Below, piece by piece: positions 24,871 to 36,386 of a stretch of 64,000 nucleotides of DNA. Source of the DNA: Kalaharituber pfeilii (Eukaryota > Ascomycota > Pezizomycetes > Pezizales > Pezizaceae). Positions within the stretch are counted from its first letter, which is position 1. Every line of letters starts with the position of its first letter. The notes beneath the pieces are model-generated. The model made no database searches and was not told the origin of the DNA. It worked only from the letters and a program-made list of their open reading frames with translations. The stretch is taken from contig WHUZ01000003.1 of assembly GCA_015179045.1 (NCBI GenBank), positions 2,046,001-2,110,000 on the forward strand. The letters run 5' to 3'. A program made the translations under genes and the position numbers.

Positions 24871-25007
24871 ACTCAATAGTTAAGCTGCTCCATGATCGAG
24901 GTGCACAATTGAACCCCTCGCCGACCACACTTTCACTTGGACAGAAGTGAAAACTGAGCGCAAGTGCAGACCTGGTGTGCCATCAGAGGTCGAAATCGCC
25001 TCGCTAG

Positions 25008-25366
25008 TAGTGAGCGGCACGAGCTAGCTCGAGCCAAGCTGGAGGGTTTTTTTTTTTTTTTTTTTTTTTTTCACGTGACCCCGCTTGTAGCTGTTTGCCA
25101 TGGCAGGGCCAAGCTGGAGGGTGAGCTCGACCTGGCCTGGCATGAGCTCGAGCCTGGATTGATTATATACATAATATTGACAAACTAAACTAAACTAAGC
25201 TAAATTTTCATCTTTCTCACTACTATCAGTATTTCGAAGTTGTTGGTAGGTCAGAATGAGCTCCAAGTCTCTAATTACTGTATTACTATATTAGGTATTT
25301 ACAGTTTATGAAACCTTGCACTGGCTAAGCATTTTAGCGAGCTGGCTCGGCTCGTGCCGCTCACTA
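25008..25366. mobile_element. hAT-like MITE, copy 1
   Basis: Inverted ends TAGTGAGCGGCACGAGC with a perfect 8 bp TSD, CTCGCTAG, at 25000-25007 and 25367-25374. The interior has many GAGCTCGAGCC motifs near both ends and a conserved AT-rich core shared with the copy at 32,441. A family B tail sits inside (25047-25107). No coding capacity. Confidence 0.95.
25047..25107 (-). mobile_element. family B tail nested in the hAT-like MITE
   Basis: Poly(T) plus B hairpin, 14 bp TSD GCCAAGCTGGAGGG at 25033-25046 and 25108-25121. Confidence 0.95.
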
Positions 25367-25545
25367 CTCGCTAGGCTCCAGTTCTATTTCAAAAGATTGC
25401 CTCTCTATACATATATATCCATCTCATGCAACAAAGGAGGATCAAGGGGACAGGATTCAGGCGCTCATAGAGGCAGGGGCGGAGGCTTCGAGAAAGGGGT
25501 GGTTGGGAAAAGAGGGTAGTCACGTGTTTTGGCATTCCATTTCTA

Positions 25546-25547
<2 letters not shown>

Positions 25548-25576
<29 letters not shown>

Positions 25577-25611
25577 TCATTACTCGCGTGCCGCCCTATG
25601 GGCTATGGCGA
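25548..25611 (-). mobile_element. family A short tail
   Basis: Poly(T) and A hairpin, 14 bp TSD ATTCCATTTCTATT at 25534-25547 and 25612-25625. Confidence 0.95.
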
Positions 25612-25625
25612 ATTCCATTTCTATT

Positions 25626-26097
25626 GCTCGCTAGTTTAGTATACTTGCTTTTGTAGTGCAATGTTATTTATTTATGCTCACCATAGTCTAGTGTGGGAAT
25701 GAAAGAATTATTTCGGCAGCGAGGGTCACTACGTGCAATGTGTTATATGTTACCGCGTGCAAATTTGTGAATATACATTACAATAGGCTAACCTTCGGGT
25801 TTGCAGATATCTCTAACCTGAAAAACCGTTTTGTACATCTTTTCGTGCGTGCTTCGATAGATATGATTTTTCCGGCCTTTTTTCTGAATACAGTAGGGTT
25901 GGTGCGAGCAAACACCTCAACGTCCAAGAACCCTAACATTAAGTGTTGAGACAAAATTCAGGTAGTATGGGCAGGGCGGGAATCCGCAGCTCAAACTAAT
26001 AAACCTCTCCTGGCCCGCCTCTGAGACGACCAGATTCCGGAGAAACCCTCACATCTGTTTTATTCCACTGCCATTCCCCTTTCGTTTCCTCGCCCGC
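25626..26097. other. no gene seen
   Basis: Short frames without motifs. Confidence 0.35.
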
Positions 26098-26112
26098 TCC
26101 CAAAAGGAACAG

Positions 26113-26147
26113 GCGGCATGCGAGTATTGATATGAAAAAAAAAAAAA
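26113..26147 (+). mobile_element. family A mini-insertion (35 bp)
   Basis: Only the last part of the hairpin (GCGGCATGCGAG), the short spacer and poly(A). Flanked by TSD TCCCAAAAGGAACAG at 26098-26112 and 26148-26162. Confidence 0.95.
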
Positions 26148-26163
26148 TCCCAAAAGGAACAGT

Positions 26164-26193
26164 AGCGGCATGCGAGTAATGATATAAAAAATA
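26164..26193 (+). mobile_element. second family A mini-insertion at the same site (30 bp)
   Basis: AGCGGCATGCGAGTAATG plus an A-rich tail, flanked by AAAAGGAACAGT at 26152-26163 and 26194-26205. With the preceding copy it gives three copies of the target separated by two tiny insertions. Confidence 0.93.
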
Positions 26194-26344
26194 AAAAGGA
26201 ACAGTGAAAGTGAACTTGACATTATCGACATATGTTAACATGAAGTGGATGTGCTTCTTGAGAACCCAGGAGCGCACTAAGGTTGACATACCTAACTTAG
26301 CTTACCTAAAGGCAGCGACCTGCTTAGGGTGAACGATGGTCTTA

Positions 26345-26423
26345 TTTTTTTTTTTTTTTTTTTTTTATATCATTAATCGCGTGCCGCCCTAAGGGCTATG
26401 GCGGTGTTTAGTTACATATAGAA
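26345..26423 (-). mobile_element. family A short tail
   Basis: Poly(T), A hairpin and a piece of 3' UTR. The TSD of 14 bp has two mismatches (GAACGATGGTCTTA against GAATGATGGTCGTA), so this copy is older. Confidence 0.85.
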
Positions 26424-26437
26424 GAATGATGGTCGTA

Positions 26438-29400
26438 AGGCAAGAAGGCAATTATTGCCTCAGTCGCACGATTAATCCACACTTCGCTGGTCCTCCGTTG
26501 TACGTTCTGCTACTGTGGATATAATTGATGAGCCAGTTACTCTCCACTACCACAGCGCTATTGCACTAACAAAGTGTCACTTGCAAGTTTCTGCCAGTGG
26601 TGAACTTGGTAAATTGCTACCCCCCAACCTACACAACAGGAGATAATGCGGTTTGATGTAATTAATCTGCTGTGCTCCTAGAGCGCTATGCGCTAGGAAT
26701 ACAGTTCTGTAAGCACAAATAGAGTTTTTCGTCAACACCGTTACTCTAGGAAAATTACCAAATTTTTCTTCATGTGTTTTTCTTGCTCTGAGCGAAAAGG
26801 TTTGAAGTCGTATTCATTTCTATGCAGAGCTATCCGGAATCCTCCACCATCTCAGGAGTTGACCAATATTCCTGTTTGCGAGACGACAGGCATTGTATTG
26901 AAGGCAAGCATGAAAACTCCGGTGGTTGTATTGCCAGAAAAGGCGTTGTCAATACAATTCCTGCATTCAACCAGCAGAAATATCGCTGTGTATACCCCAT
27001 CAGGTTAAGTGTTTCAAATTATTGTGATACAAGCAATTCTAGTGCCTGTACTAATCAGAAGGACGATAGTGAATATAGTGATAGTTACGTCTTGAAAGGA
27101 CACCAACGAGACCGCCCACAAATGAGCTAATGAGCTATATTCCCCGCTTCCAACCGAAAAGGCCTCAGCAAAACGATTCGATGCACGGCTATACATGTTC
27201 CTCCAGACAGGCCCTAAACGCACTTGCCGCAAGTGAAGACATGCATGCGGGATTTGGTTTGATTGTCTATCTAACATCAGCGCCCATGGCACTGCAGCAC
27301 ACTCCCATCTTCACATCCTCATTAACAGCCGCTCGTTCAACTCTCATTCAAAAAGCGGGTCGTCCAGCGAGGGCGTTACTTCTAAAGGTACCTTCCACAG
27401 CTTTCTGGCAGTGGTTTGCCCGCGGCAACTGTGGCAAGGCATAAGTCCCCATTTACGTACAATGCAACTGCGAGCCGAACTGAAACCGGCAACCTTCACA
27501 CCGTTGGGGACACGGCGAAAACGCAATTTCATAAAATGATCCCGCAGGGCTTCTACTCTGTGCGCCTGCATCACCTTTGGATTAATGCCCCCCGCGCTGT
27601 GCGGCCAGGGTTGGTATTTGCCCTCCTTCGGAGTTGTGGGCCTGCCACGCCTTCTATATATACATCTCGCGGATCCTCTGATTCCGCAAGGCCTTCCCTT
27701 CACCACCGCTCGCCTCGAGCACATTAGATTTCTTCTGTGGCATTACTCGCCTGCGCCGTCCCACTTGCTCGCCCTTCGATCGCGATCAACTTCCGCAAAT
27801 GATGGCCATGGGACACATACCATCCTGGGGTGACCGCTTGTTGGGATTGGGGTGTGTTTTGGCGCGGGGATGGCGATAGTGAAGGTTTCCTCCGCCGCGT
27901 CCTAGTTGCTTCTTCCGCGCTGGAGACGGGAGGATGAAATATTTGCTAGTCCCCTGAAACCTCTAGTACAGGGTTGCTCGCGTCCTACACGTCTTCCTTA
28001 CCATCAACAACATCCGCTTCTCGCCACTGGACTAAAAACTACATCGGTCCAAATTGGCTGGCTGGTGCAAATCGCGCGGAAACCTCCCCCACAATACTCC
28101 GTCGGACAGCACAGCTCCCTCAATCGAGGTCCCACGCTTGCAAGCTGTCACCCTGATCCGAGAGCTCCGCTACACAAGATGGATGGGGGGCCCATGCGGC
28201 AACCGCCCCTTCTGTCCCCACCGGGAGTGCATCTGGCTTTGGTGTGGAAGGCGCATGGCATAGTTCTGACTGCGGAGAAGGCCGAGGATAACAAGAGGGT
28301 TGGAGGGCAAAATGGGCGACGAAGGCAATCCAAACCTCGGGGGTTCTGTGGTAGGATTGTAAAACGATGACATATATATATCGGTGCGGGATGGGTTACT
28401 GGGTGCGGATGAGGGTGCAGGAAATTTGATAGAGCGTGTATTGCTCTGTCCCCGCATCCTCGAATGTCCGCTGTCAGGCAGAGATGCTATAAGTGGTGCG
28501 CCCTGCGTCAACACCGGCAAGCGTGCAACCATCTCTCCCCTGGCCGCCCAGAGACGGGGAGCCAGCTCGACCACAGAGTCTCGTTTTTGTGGGACAGGGC
28601 ATGCCATGGGTCCCTCCTGACCCCAGGAACTCATTCACCCTGGGTGGACCCACTGCAACCTCGAAGGCCCCGCTGGTTGCGTCCCTGCTGATTTGGAGGA
28701 GCATTTTTGGCGGGGGCAGCTGGTGATTCATGCTCGGTCCCTTCGCCCCCTTCCCATTCACTCTGGGAATGGGGAATGTTGCAGCTGGCTCCTGCATTGC
28801 CCTTCCGCCTGCGGGGTTATATATACCACTAGCACTCCATCAGCAGCTGCACCAACTACAGCATGCGCGGGGTGGGGGAGCATCACTTTGGGATGGTGCT
28901 CTTGATCGTGCTGTTGCGTTGCTTTGCGATGCCGGCGACCACGACGATAAGTCGGTGTTCCCTAGCCTGGGTCCGAGTCAGCCAGCTTACCACTGGAATC
29001 TCCATCACAACCTGCGCCTCCTGAGGAGTTTCTTTAGCTCTCTCTCTTCCCCGCAACTCTTTCCGCAGAGCACTCCTATCCCATCTCATCCAGTGCCACG
29101 CGGGGCGTTCGAGTCGCTAAAGCCGTCGCTTCGTCACCCCCGAACAATCCCCTCCCTCTGGCGGCGCCTCACCGTCACAACTAGGAGAGCTCCACGTGCA
29201 GCAAATGCCCATACAGCCCTAAACACAGACACAAATGCAGCACGGAGTGGTGCAGGACACGCTCGATGTTGCGACGTTGTTTTTTACTTTTTCTGTGATG
29301 TTATACTCTGTTTATTCGTTGTTATGTATTTAAATCCTCGCCATAGCCTACAAGGCGGCATGCGAGTAATGACATAAAAAAAAAAAAAAAAAAAAAAAGC

Positions 29401-31800
29401 AGCGCGTCTTAACAACCGGCTGATAACGACGACGAAGTTGCGCATCGTCGCTGCCGGTGATGACGCCGTACCGGGTTAGGATGTGGAGCTGCCGTAGGGG
29501 GGCTGCTGGGGTGGTCCAAGCGCTGGTGGAGAATCCTGAGGGGGGTGCAGGTCAGACGCAGGCTCAGCCGAAGCATGACCATGGAGACGATATCGGCGAG
29601 GGCGGTTGGGTGGGGGCAGAGGCAAGGCCCTGAGCAGAAGCAAGGACAGCAAACGATCGCTTGGGTTCCTTCCGGCATTACACACCAAGTCTCCAGCATT
29701 TTATATATATAGACACCCACACTTGCTTCGACAGTGCATCAAGGCATCTCGACTGCACCCCGGCTGCTGGATCGGGAAGGATCGGGCTGAATGGTGCGGT
29801 TCCGGCTGATGCACTGTGGGGCCGGGAGGAAGGCGGCAAATGTTCTCGCCTACTGGCGAACATTGCAGCAAATAATTTCCACCCCCTTCCACCTCCACTC
29901 CAGCCAATAAAAGCCGCTTGCTGTACCCTCACCTTGTCCATCAGGTGGGGGCGGTTTTCCGGGGCGGGGGGGAAGGGTTATGGGACGAGCAACCCCAGAT
30001 CAACAAAGGGCCAGAGCTTGCCCCTAGTAATGGACCGCCTTCTCCCTTTCCGCTTGCTCATTCCTTGTGAGAAATTGCAGAGGAGGCGAGAGCATATGAT
30101 CAAGAGGCATACCCCTAACAGTGTCAGCCAGACCCCATCCCAGGCCTCTGCATACTGCAAGGAGGAAGAGAGAATTTTGGACCTTCCCCCCCCGGAGACA
30201 CAGAGCAAACGGAGCAAAGCACACCACAGCAAACCACGTCAGCCAATAGAATGCCCATTTCCGGCGTTTCGAGTGTGCAGGACAATTGGTTCAGCCTGGG
30301 AGCCCTTCGAAGACTTTTGTGCTGAGCGCCGCACGTGTCGAAGAGTCCAGACAATGGAGGTTGTGAAAAGAACCCATGCGGCCCTTCCCCAACCAGCCTT
30401 CATTCTTGGTTTTGATATGTTCCTGCAGAGAGAGTTTGGAAGTGCATACTCCAGAAGCTTGCAGGTGAACACTGTGGGGAAAGAGACGGAGGGCCCTTGG
30501 TCATGATTGCTTACTTTTCGATTTTCTGGACTCTGACAAAGATTGCGTTAGTTGGGACGCCATGAATGCTAGCAAGTATTGTTGAGAAAAAGCGGAGGAA
30601 CGGCGAAGACGAAGGTGCGACTGGAGAGGCGGGCACGTGGTATTTGTTGACGGCGCTGGCTTGCCATGCGGATGCAGCTTAGTCGAAGTTTACTCTACAT
30701 AATATATATCCCACGTCCACTGTGTCTACTGCCCGCCTCAACGATTCTGGACCCGTTCCAAGCCCAGTTCATGAAAGGCAGACTTGCCCTCCCCTCACCA
30801 GCAGTCCCTCCTCTGCTCCTCCTGTTCCATTCTGTGGGTGTGGAGATGGAGGGTAACTTCCCCTTTTACTCTCAGGGGATGTTAGGGAGCGGGACCGTGG
30901 AGAGGAGGTTTTTCGTCTCTCTACGACTACCTACCACCCTGGGGAACGCACAAATCAAATACGATCAAGCAACGCTTACATTACTTGGCCTTCCCTGGGC
31001 GTGTTCGAAAATTCAGTTCGAAAGGATTGCGGATCGTATCAACCGTCGTCAAGGAGGATGGGGGGATGCAAGGGCAATGTTCCGGCCGACAAAATAATCG
31101 ATGAAATATATAAGACGTTCTGGGATATAAGAGTATCTTTCTCTTCTATCCCGTACCGCGCACCGGAGGCCACGATTTCCTCCGGCTCATGGGCTTGGGT
31201 CATAGGGACATTCTTCTGTGGCCCCCTCAAATGCCAATGCATCTCCGCGGCGCGGCATGAGGCCGGACGACAACCCCCATGCCTAGCTGCCAACATAACC
31301 GGACACGCGAGCGTAGCGGTGAGGTGGAAGTGCATCTGCCTTGTAACGCGGTGAATTTGGTAATGCTAGTGTTCGTTCGGTCCCTGCAGGAGAGTATTGT
31401 ATAGATGCACCGGAAAGGCATCGCATCCATGAATCCCGATGGGGATGTTTATCCTGACAGGGGGGCGATATATAAGCACTTGACACCGAATGCTTGATGG
31501 GGTAGCTGATATGCGAGGCCGGATGGATTGGAAGAATTTTCTCTGGGTTTTTAGTTTTGTTCTGTGTGCGGGGGAATACGGTGTTAGAATATAATCATGT
31601 GCCGGGGTTTATTGGAGGGCTAAAATGTGACAACTAGATATGTTTGATTTGGACACGCGCAGAGTGGGTTTAAGTTACTTTAGCATGAGGGCCAATCCTA
31701 GATGAAAGTTGAACCTCAGGTGTTAAAAGAAAAAACAATCTAGAGATTATAAATATATTAGGTATAGAAGAAGCTGTTCAAGTAGAAGACAGAGAGATGG
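26438..31800. other. GC-rich block without recognisable genes
   Basis: More than 5 kb with many overlapping open frames but no domain I recognise; the longest (29661-30506, plus) is proline/arginine-rich and looks non-coding. From 27.4 kb the sequence is GC-rich and free of the repeats seen elsewhere, apart from one family A copy (29245-29398). TATATA motifs recur in GC-rich surroundings (near 27655, 28373, 28817, 29701, 30700, 31107 and 31468), each followed by C/A-rich sequence as in core promoters. Could be a set of short transcription units or simply unusual DNA. Confidence 0.35.
29245..29398 (+). mobile_element. family A insertion (about 150 bp)
   Basis: 3' UTR-like sequence, a hairpin with GCCT/AGGC arms, and poly(A). 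Tentative 8 bp TSD GCAGCACG/GCAGCGCG at 29237-29244 and 29399-29406. Confidence 0.7.
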
Positions 31801-31814
31801 GAGAGAATGTTTGT

Positions 31815-32125
31815 TTTTTAAATATCATTACTCGCTTGCCGTCCTGTGGGCTATGGCGAAATTTAGGTACATAGGAAATAGTTAAAAATAAGATGTGACA
31901 GACTGCTTCGTTCCTCCCCCTATATAATAAGAAATCAACGGATTACAAGTGTGAAAGACTGCCCCGTTCTTCCCCAATTTGGTGATGCATCTGTTAGCCC
32001 CCCCTTGCCCATGTCAGCATGACCGCCAACGTATCCCCCTGTTCCTTCTCTTCTAAAGGGGCTTCCACCGCCGCCCGACCCCCCGGCCACTTTCGTTTCT
32101 AGGCTTTGCACCTCACCTATACTTG
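31815..32125 (-). mobile_element. LINE 3' end (left part of an interrupted copy)
   Basis: A family A end with degraded poly(T), 3' UTR and the C-terminal glycine/proline-rich coding tail on the minus strand. The remainder continues at 32,312 beyond a plus-strand insertion. Confidence 0.65.
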
Positions 32126-32311
32126 AATCTCTTTACGGGGGTGATGTAGTCAGTTTGCCATTTTCTTTACAGGGGTGACGTAGTTAGTCGGATTACGGTA
32201 CTCACTTTTATGTATTTCTTTATTTATTCCTTATGTCCTTAACCTCGCCATAGCCCATAGGGCGGCATGCGAGTAATGATATTTTTTTAAAAAAAAAAGA
32301 AAAAAAAAGTG
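32126..32311 (+). mobile_element. family A insertion in an antisense LINE copy
   Basis: A 3' UTR-like segment, an intact family A hairpin (32243-32275) and an impure poly(A). It separates two parts of the minus-strand LINE. Its 5' boundary is approximate and no clear TSD was found. Confidence 0.6.
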
Positions 32312-33260
32312 TGTTGTCGTCTCTTCTTCCTCCCCGCCCCACTGGCACTCCGGGCTTTCTGCTTTTCGTATCTGGAATTTCTAGGAGTAGAGACCTTTGC
32401 CGCCCAGGAGTCCTCCCATGCTTTCCTTACTGCCTGTGCTTAGTGAGCGGCACGAGCCGAGCCAGCTCGCTAAAATGCTTACCCAGTGCAAGGTTTCATA
32501 ACTGTAAATACCTAATATACTAATAATTAGAGACTTGGAGCTCATTCTGACCTACCAACAACTTCGAAATGCACAATTTAGCTGATAGTAGTGAGAAAGA
32601 TGAAAATTTAGCTTAGTTTAGTTTAGTTTGTCAATATTATGTATATAATCAATCCATGCTCGAGCTCATGCCACGCCAGCTCGAGCCAGCTCGAGCCGAG
32701 CTCACTTACTCACGAGCTGGCTCGAGCTCACCCTCCAGCTCGGCGCGAGCTAGCTCGTGCCGCTCACTACCTGTGCTTCCCCTTCCGGGGTCGGTTTGCC
32801 TTCGCATATGCTCTGGAGCTTCTGTATGGCCACTTAGGAGTACGAGATGAGTAAAATTTCCTCGTCCCCCTCCTCCAGCACCCTGGCTATTGCTATGAGC
32901 TCTGCGTCGTTCACCGTGGGCCTTTTCCCGGGGTAGGCAGATGTCGGGGTGGTGTTCTCCTTCCACACTCCTAGGCCTGTTCGCCCATCGATCCGGCTCC
33001 CCCGTGACCCGTCGGTGTATGTTGCCTTCCAGCCTTGGTCTTCCTCTTCTTCTATGCGCTCTTCCCATTCGTGTCTCTCGGCGTTTGCGTCCAAGATGTT
33101 GAGTACCGCCAGCAGTATTGGGTCCTTCCATTCCCGCGCACCGTGGAGGTACTTTGTGTCTTCCTCCCAGTGATGCGCTGCGCTATCGTGTATTGCCATT
33201 TTCCAGTTTGCCTAACTTGTGCTCTGGTGGTGCGCCCCTCGCGTAGTCCATCCACGCAAT
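32312..33260 (-). mobile_element. LINE fragment (RNase H to finger)
   Basis: The minus strand encodes LHGAREWKDPILLAVLN upstream, then YTDGSRGSRIDGRTGLGV and VNDAELIAIARVLEEGDEEI (RNase H, near 32,850-33,020), and the finger region near 32,330. It is interrupted by a hAT-like MITE at 32,441-32,769. Confidence 0.75.
32441..32769. mobile_element. hAT-like MITE, copy 2
   Basis: Same TAGTGAGCGGCACGAGC inverted ends and internal core as the 25,008 copy but in inverted order. Perfect 8 bp TSD CCTGTGCT at 32433-32440 and 32770-32777. No family B insert here. Confidence 0.95.
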
Positions 33261-34526
33261 TGCTACTATTTCTGAATATTTTCAGTTAGTACTTCTGCTA
33301 CAATACTTATATCAGCTCCAAACTTAGTATATATAATCATGGACATATGGTAATATGTAATTAAGCACATCAGCATTCTAGCTAGTCTGTGTCTAATTTT
33401 ATAAGCAGAGGCTGACTATTGCCTAATTAGGTATATCTCAATACAGTACACCATGTCATCCTCTGATGGATGCAAACTGAGGTGCTAAAACTACCCTCCC
33501 ATGTGTAATCAAGATGTGCCTAAATTTCTGATGTATTTGAACCACTCAGTAAGTTGTAATAGTCTTATTTTCACTTATCCCGGGGTTGCACAATATCCCG
33601 GTTATGCGGTAGAACACAGTATTGATTGGTCTGCTGGTAGCGATGGTGGGGTTGTAGGTGCTGGTGGCTGTGGAGTCACTGGTACAAACCGATTTCCTTG
33701 GTGGCCACCCCTTGAGCCTCTATAGAAGCTCGTGTCGTGAGTGGTTGTGGGTAAGTCACATCACGTGCGGAGAAGCCGTATCGCATGCGGTCAATATGGC
33801 AAAAACATTTTTTTGGGATAAACAACTGATCAACAGAATCAGCGTACTGAAAACTATTGATCCAAGTAAGGTTTGTGAGTAATCCTATTGTGGTTGCGAA
33901 GTCGCTCCAAAAACTCGTTCTGTGGAGGATGTTGTCCGTGCGGTTGCCACATTGCTATACTTGAGATTTTATTCAACTCTTTGGAGCATTTTCTTTATTT
34001 ATGCGTTTAGTTTCTCATATACTCTCTTATCCTTTGGCAGTTACAGGCTTTTAATGTTTTAGCATCTTCGTTCATACATGTGTATTTTAGTATGATTCTC
34101 CAATTTGCTATAGAGGAGTTTTCACTTGGAGGCGGGCTTACAGTGTCGTTGTCGGTTTAACAGCTACAGTAACTGCTTGCAAACTTTCCCCAGTTTCTTG
34201 GGTCACGACTATCTGTTTTGGCCCGCCGATGAACATTGCGGATTGCGAACTGGCACAAGCAAGCGACACCCCTAACTTGTGCCTCTTCATCAATATTTGT
34301 AATTATTGATTGAAGAGGCTCGCCCACTGGCAAATTTCTCCCCCCCATATATCAGAGGATAATGTAGGCAATAAAATTCATAAATTTGCTGTGCCTCTGG
34401 AAGTTATAGGGGTTAGCTTGGCGCCAAGCATGACAATTTTGGTGGTAGACATTGTCAGAAACGGTAGTTTATACAAATCAATGCAGTAAGCTTCAAGATG
34501 CGATAATTACAAACAGGCGGTGGGAA
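33261..34526. other. no gene recognised
   Basis: Several short frames, none with a motif I can name. Confidence 0.35.
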
Positions 34527-34583
34527 TTTTTTTTTTATATATATCACGTGACCCCGCTTGTAGCTGTTCGCCATGGCAGGGCA
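34527..34583 (-). mobile_element. family B tail
   Basis: T-rich run, CACGTGACCCCGCTTG and CGCCATGGCAGGGC. TSD not clear, probably an older copy. Confidence 0.75.
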
Positions 34584-34689
34584 GCGGAAGGTAGATGAAA
34601 TGCATCCCATTGGCAAAAGCTGAAGATGAAATAGGTGGAAAGATAATAGAAGGGAGTCCATGCGGTGACCGGGGAGTTTACTGCGTTGA

Positions 34690-34852
34690 AATGCTCTTAT
34701 TCCTTTTACCTTATGTGTTATCTTTTCCTTGTTTAATCTTTGTGTGATTTTTCCCATCCTGTTGTTGTTCATTTCTATCATCTCCTTTGGACTTACCCTC
34801 GTCGTAGCCCGCAGGACAGTATACGAGTCATGGTATGGAAAGATAAAAAAAG
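34690..34852 (+). mobile_element. degenerate family A insertion
   Basis: T-rich 3' UTR-like sequence leading into CCTCGTCGTAGCCCGCAGGA..CGAGTCATGG and an A-run. The hairpin is partly eroded. Confidence 0.55.
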
Positions 34853-35378
34853 CCCCCTGAAGATCGCTTATGAGGTTCCTGTCAAGGTTCTTGCACTTCC
34901 TGTCGCTGCAAGTGTATATGCCAGTAGATTACATTTTTCAAATTGCACTATTGTTGTTACATAGACAACTGTATAGGGGGACAGGAGACTGCAGAAGTTG
35001 CTTGGTTATCTGTATGATAGATCACTGTCGGTATATAGAGGGACATTAATGTCCGCCACTGGTCCAGGCGTTCGTAGCTGGGCTGGCCCCGTGAAAAACA
35101 AATGGTGTTTTTCACGGGGCCGGCTGTAGGGTGCAAGTATGCGAGATACATGAACAACTCACAAAGAGGCAAGGTGGCATAGCATATCATAATACCGTAA
35201 ACCTTAAACCTAAGAAACAGAAAAATAGCAGCGATATAGACGATGTAGTATATCTCACTGTTGGACAGAGCCGGGAAGTTATAGGATATAGTGGCAATCT
35301 CGCGGCCCAGCTCGCTCTACTATTTGCCACTACCCAGGTTTATTTAATCTTCGCAGATTCCTTAGTGATCATGGTACC
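34853..35378. other. no gene seen; contains a palindrome
   Basis: Short frames only. See the palindrome at 35085-35121. Confidence 0.35.
35085..35121. repeat. perfect 16 bp palindrome with 5 nt loop
   Basis: GGCCCCGTGAAAAACA and its exact reverse complement separated by AATGG. Weaker pairing extends outward. Could be two joined transposon ends, a foldback remnant or a strong RNA hairpin. Confidence 0.9.
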
Positions 35379-35389
35379 CCCTAATTGGG

Positions 35390-35840
35390 GTTTTTTTTTT
35401 TTTTTTAAATTTCATTAATCGCGTGCCGCCCTAAGGGCTATGGCGATGTTTGGCTAAATAATAATTGTTATAACAAAATTTTAAACCAGAAGAAAGGAAA
35501 TAAAGGAAAGAGAAATGGAAAAGGAAATAAGCTATGGTTCCCCTGCCCATACCAATGCCTTGGTCACCTCCCCCCCTTAGGCTGTCTCAGTCCGTCCGTT
35601 CCATTCGGGATTTTTTTTTCCCTCCATGGCTTGCATTCTGTCGCTATGTGCGTGAAGTTTTGCGGGGCCTTCCCACACCACCGACATTCCGGTGAATCCG
35701 CCTTGCCTATGCTGTATCTCCATTCCCTTAGCTCTTTGTTCCCCAGAATACCTGCCAGGGTTGATACCAGCCGGCAGTTGTCTATCTCCTGTAGTGGTCG
35801 GTATGAGAGTTTCAGGCGGTTTCTCTCCTCCGCTCTGCGA
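35390..35840 (-). mobile_element. 5'-truncated LINE copy with TSD
   Basis: Poly(T), family A hairpin (TTA loop), 3' UTR and the RNase H-downstream/finger region on the minus strand, 451 bp. 11 bp TSD CCCTAATTGGG at 35379-35389 and 35841-35851. This directly ties family A ends to LINE coding sequence in one insertion. Confidence 0.9.
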
Positions 35841-36122
35841 CCCTAATTGGGTAAATCTCACCAGTAGACTGTGTGGAAAGACATAGACAAAAATAGGACA
35901 TACCGTAAGCTGGAGCGACGGGATGAAGGAGAAGTCGCGGGGTCACATTTGGCCCAGATGTGAGGGATGGAAGGAGAGGTGGCTGGGGACCTGGGGGGCG
36001 AGAATGACACCATCGACGCCCCAGGAGGACGAACCACACTCTCTGGTGGAGTTGTTGATGTGGGTCGACAGATGAGGCGGGGTGGCTTGTGGTGTGGGGA
36101 TGGCGGGTACAAGTAAGTACAC

Positions 36123-36160
36123 GGCACGCGAGTAATGATATAAAGGAAAAAAAAAAAAAA
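36123..36160 (+). mobile_element. family A mini-insertion (38 bp)
   Basis: GGCACGCGAGTAATGATATA plus A-rich tail. TSD GTAAGTACAC at 36113-36122 and 36161-36170. Confidence 0.93.
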
Positions 36161-36386
36161 GTAAGTACACGCAAAGCGCAACCTGTTTGACACTGGAGGA
36201 GTTCCATCGATACAGTACCATATGCAATATAGACATTCTGTACTGTTGTTCATACAATAAACAATCTTCTTCTCTCCTTTTCGCGTCCGCGCTCGCATTT
36301 GGTGGTACGTTCGTTCCACCAGTTCTCACCGCTCCGACGCAATGGTGAATACTATCTGTCTTCTTGCACTGGATTGTTTGATTCTC

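Larger units (their letters stand above)
21284..24950 (+). pseudogene. NACHT-ankyrin (fungal NLR-like) gene, disrupted
   Basis: Exons 21284-21690, 21742-21971, 22052-22253, 22311-23047 and 23111-24950 join in phase. Start at MDPFTIATGIAGLLSLA, the beginning typical of Helo-like fungal STAND N-terminal domains. A coiled linker follows, then a NACHT NTPase with Walker A GEPGVGKT (22230), YLYCDYRDRREQ, Walker B FILLDALDEL and FTARPHV, a winged-helix-like region (HYTLQEYF), and ten ankyrin units. The family is thought to act in nonself recognition and programmed cell death. Lesions: a family A insertion in the NACHT exon (22502-22622), and two in-frame TAG codons (23787-23789; 23949-23951, inside the first ankyrin unit). 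Frame is otherwise open, so decay is recent. Confidence 0.85.

Noticed and set aside
27344..27724. Minus-strand 126-codon frame as a gene
   Set aside because: Overlaps equally long frames on the other strand; no motif or start context.
29661..30506. 281-codon open frame as a gene
   Set aside because: No domain, compositionally biased, many other long frames on both strands in this GC-rich stretch.
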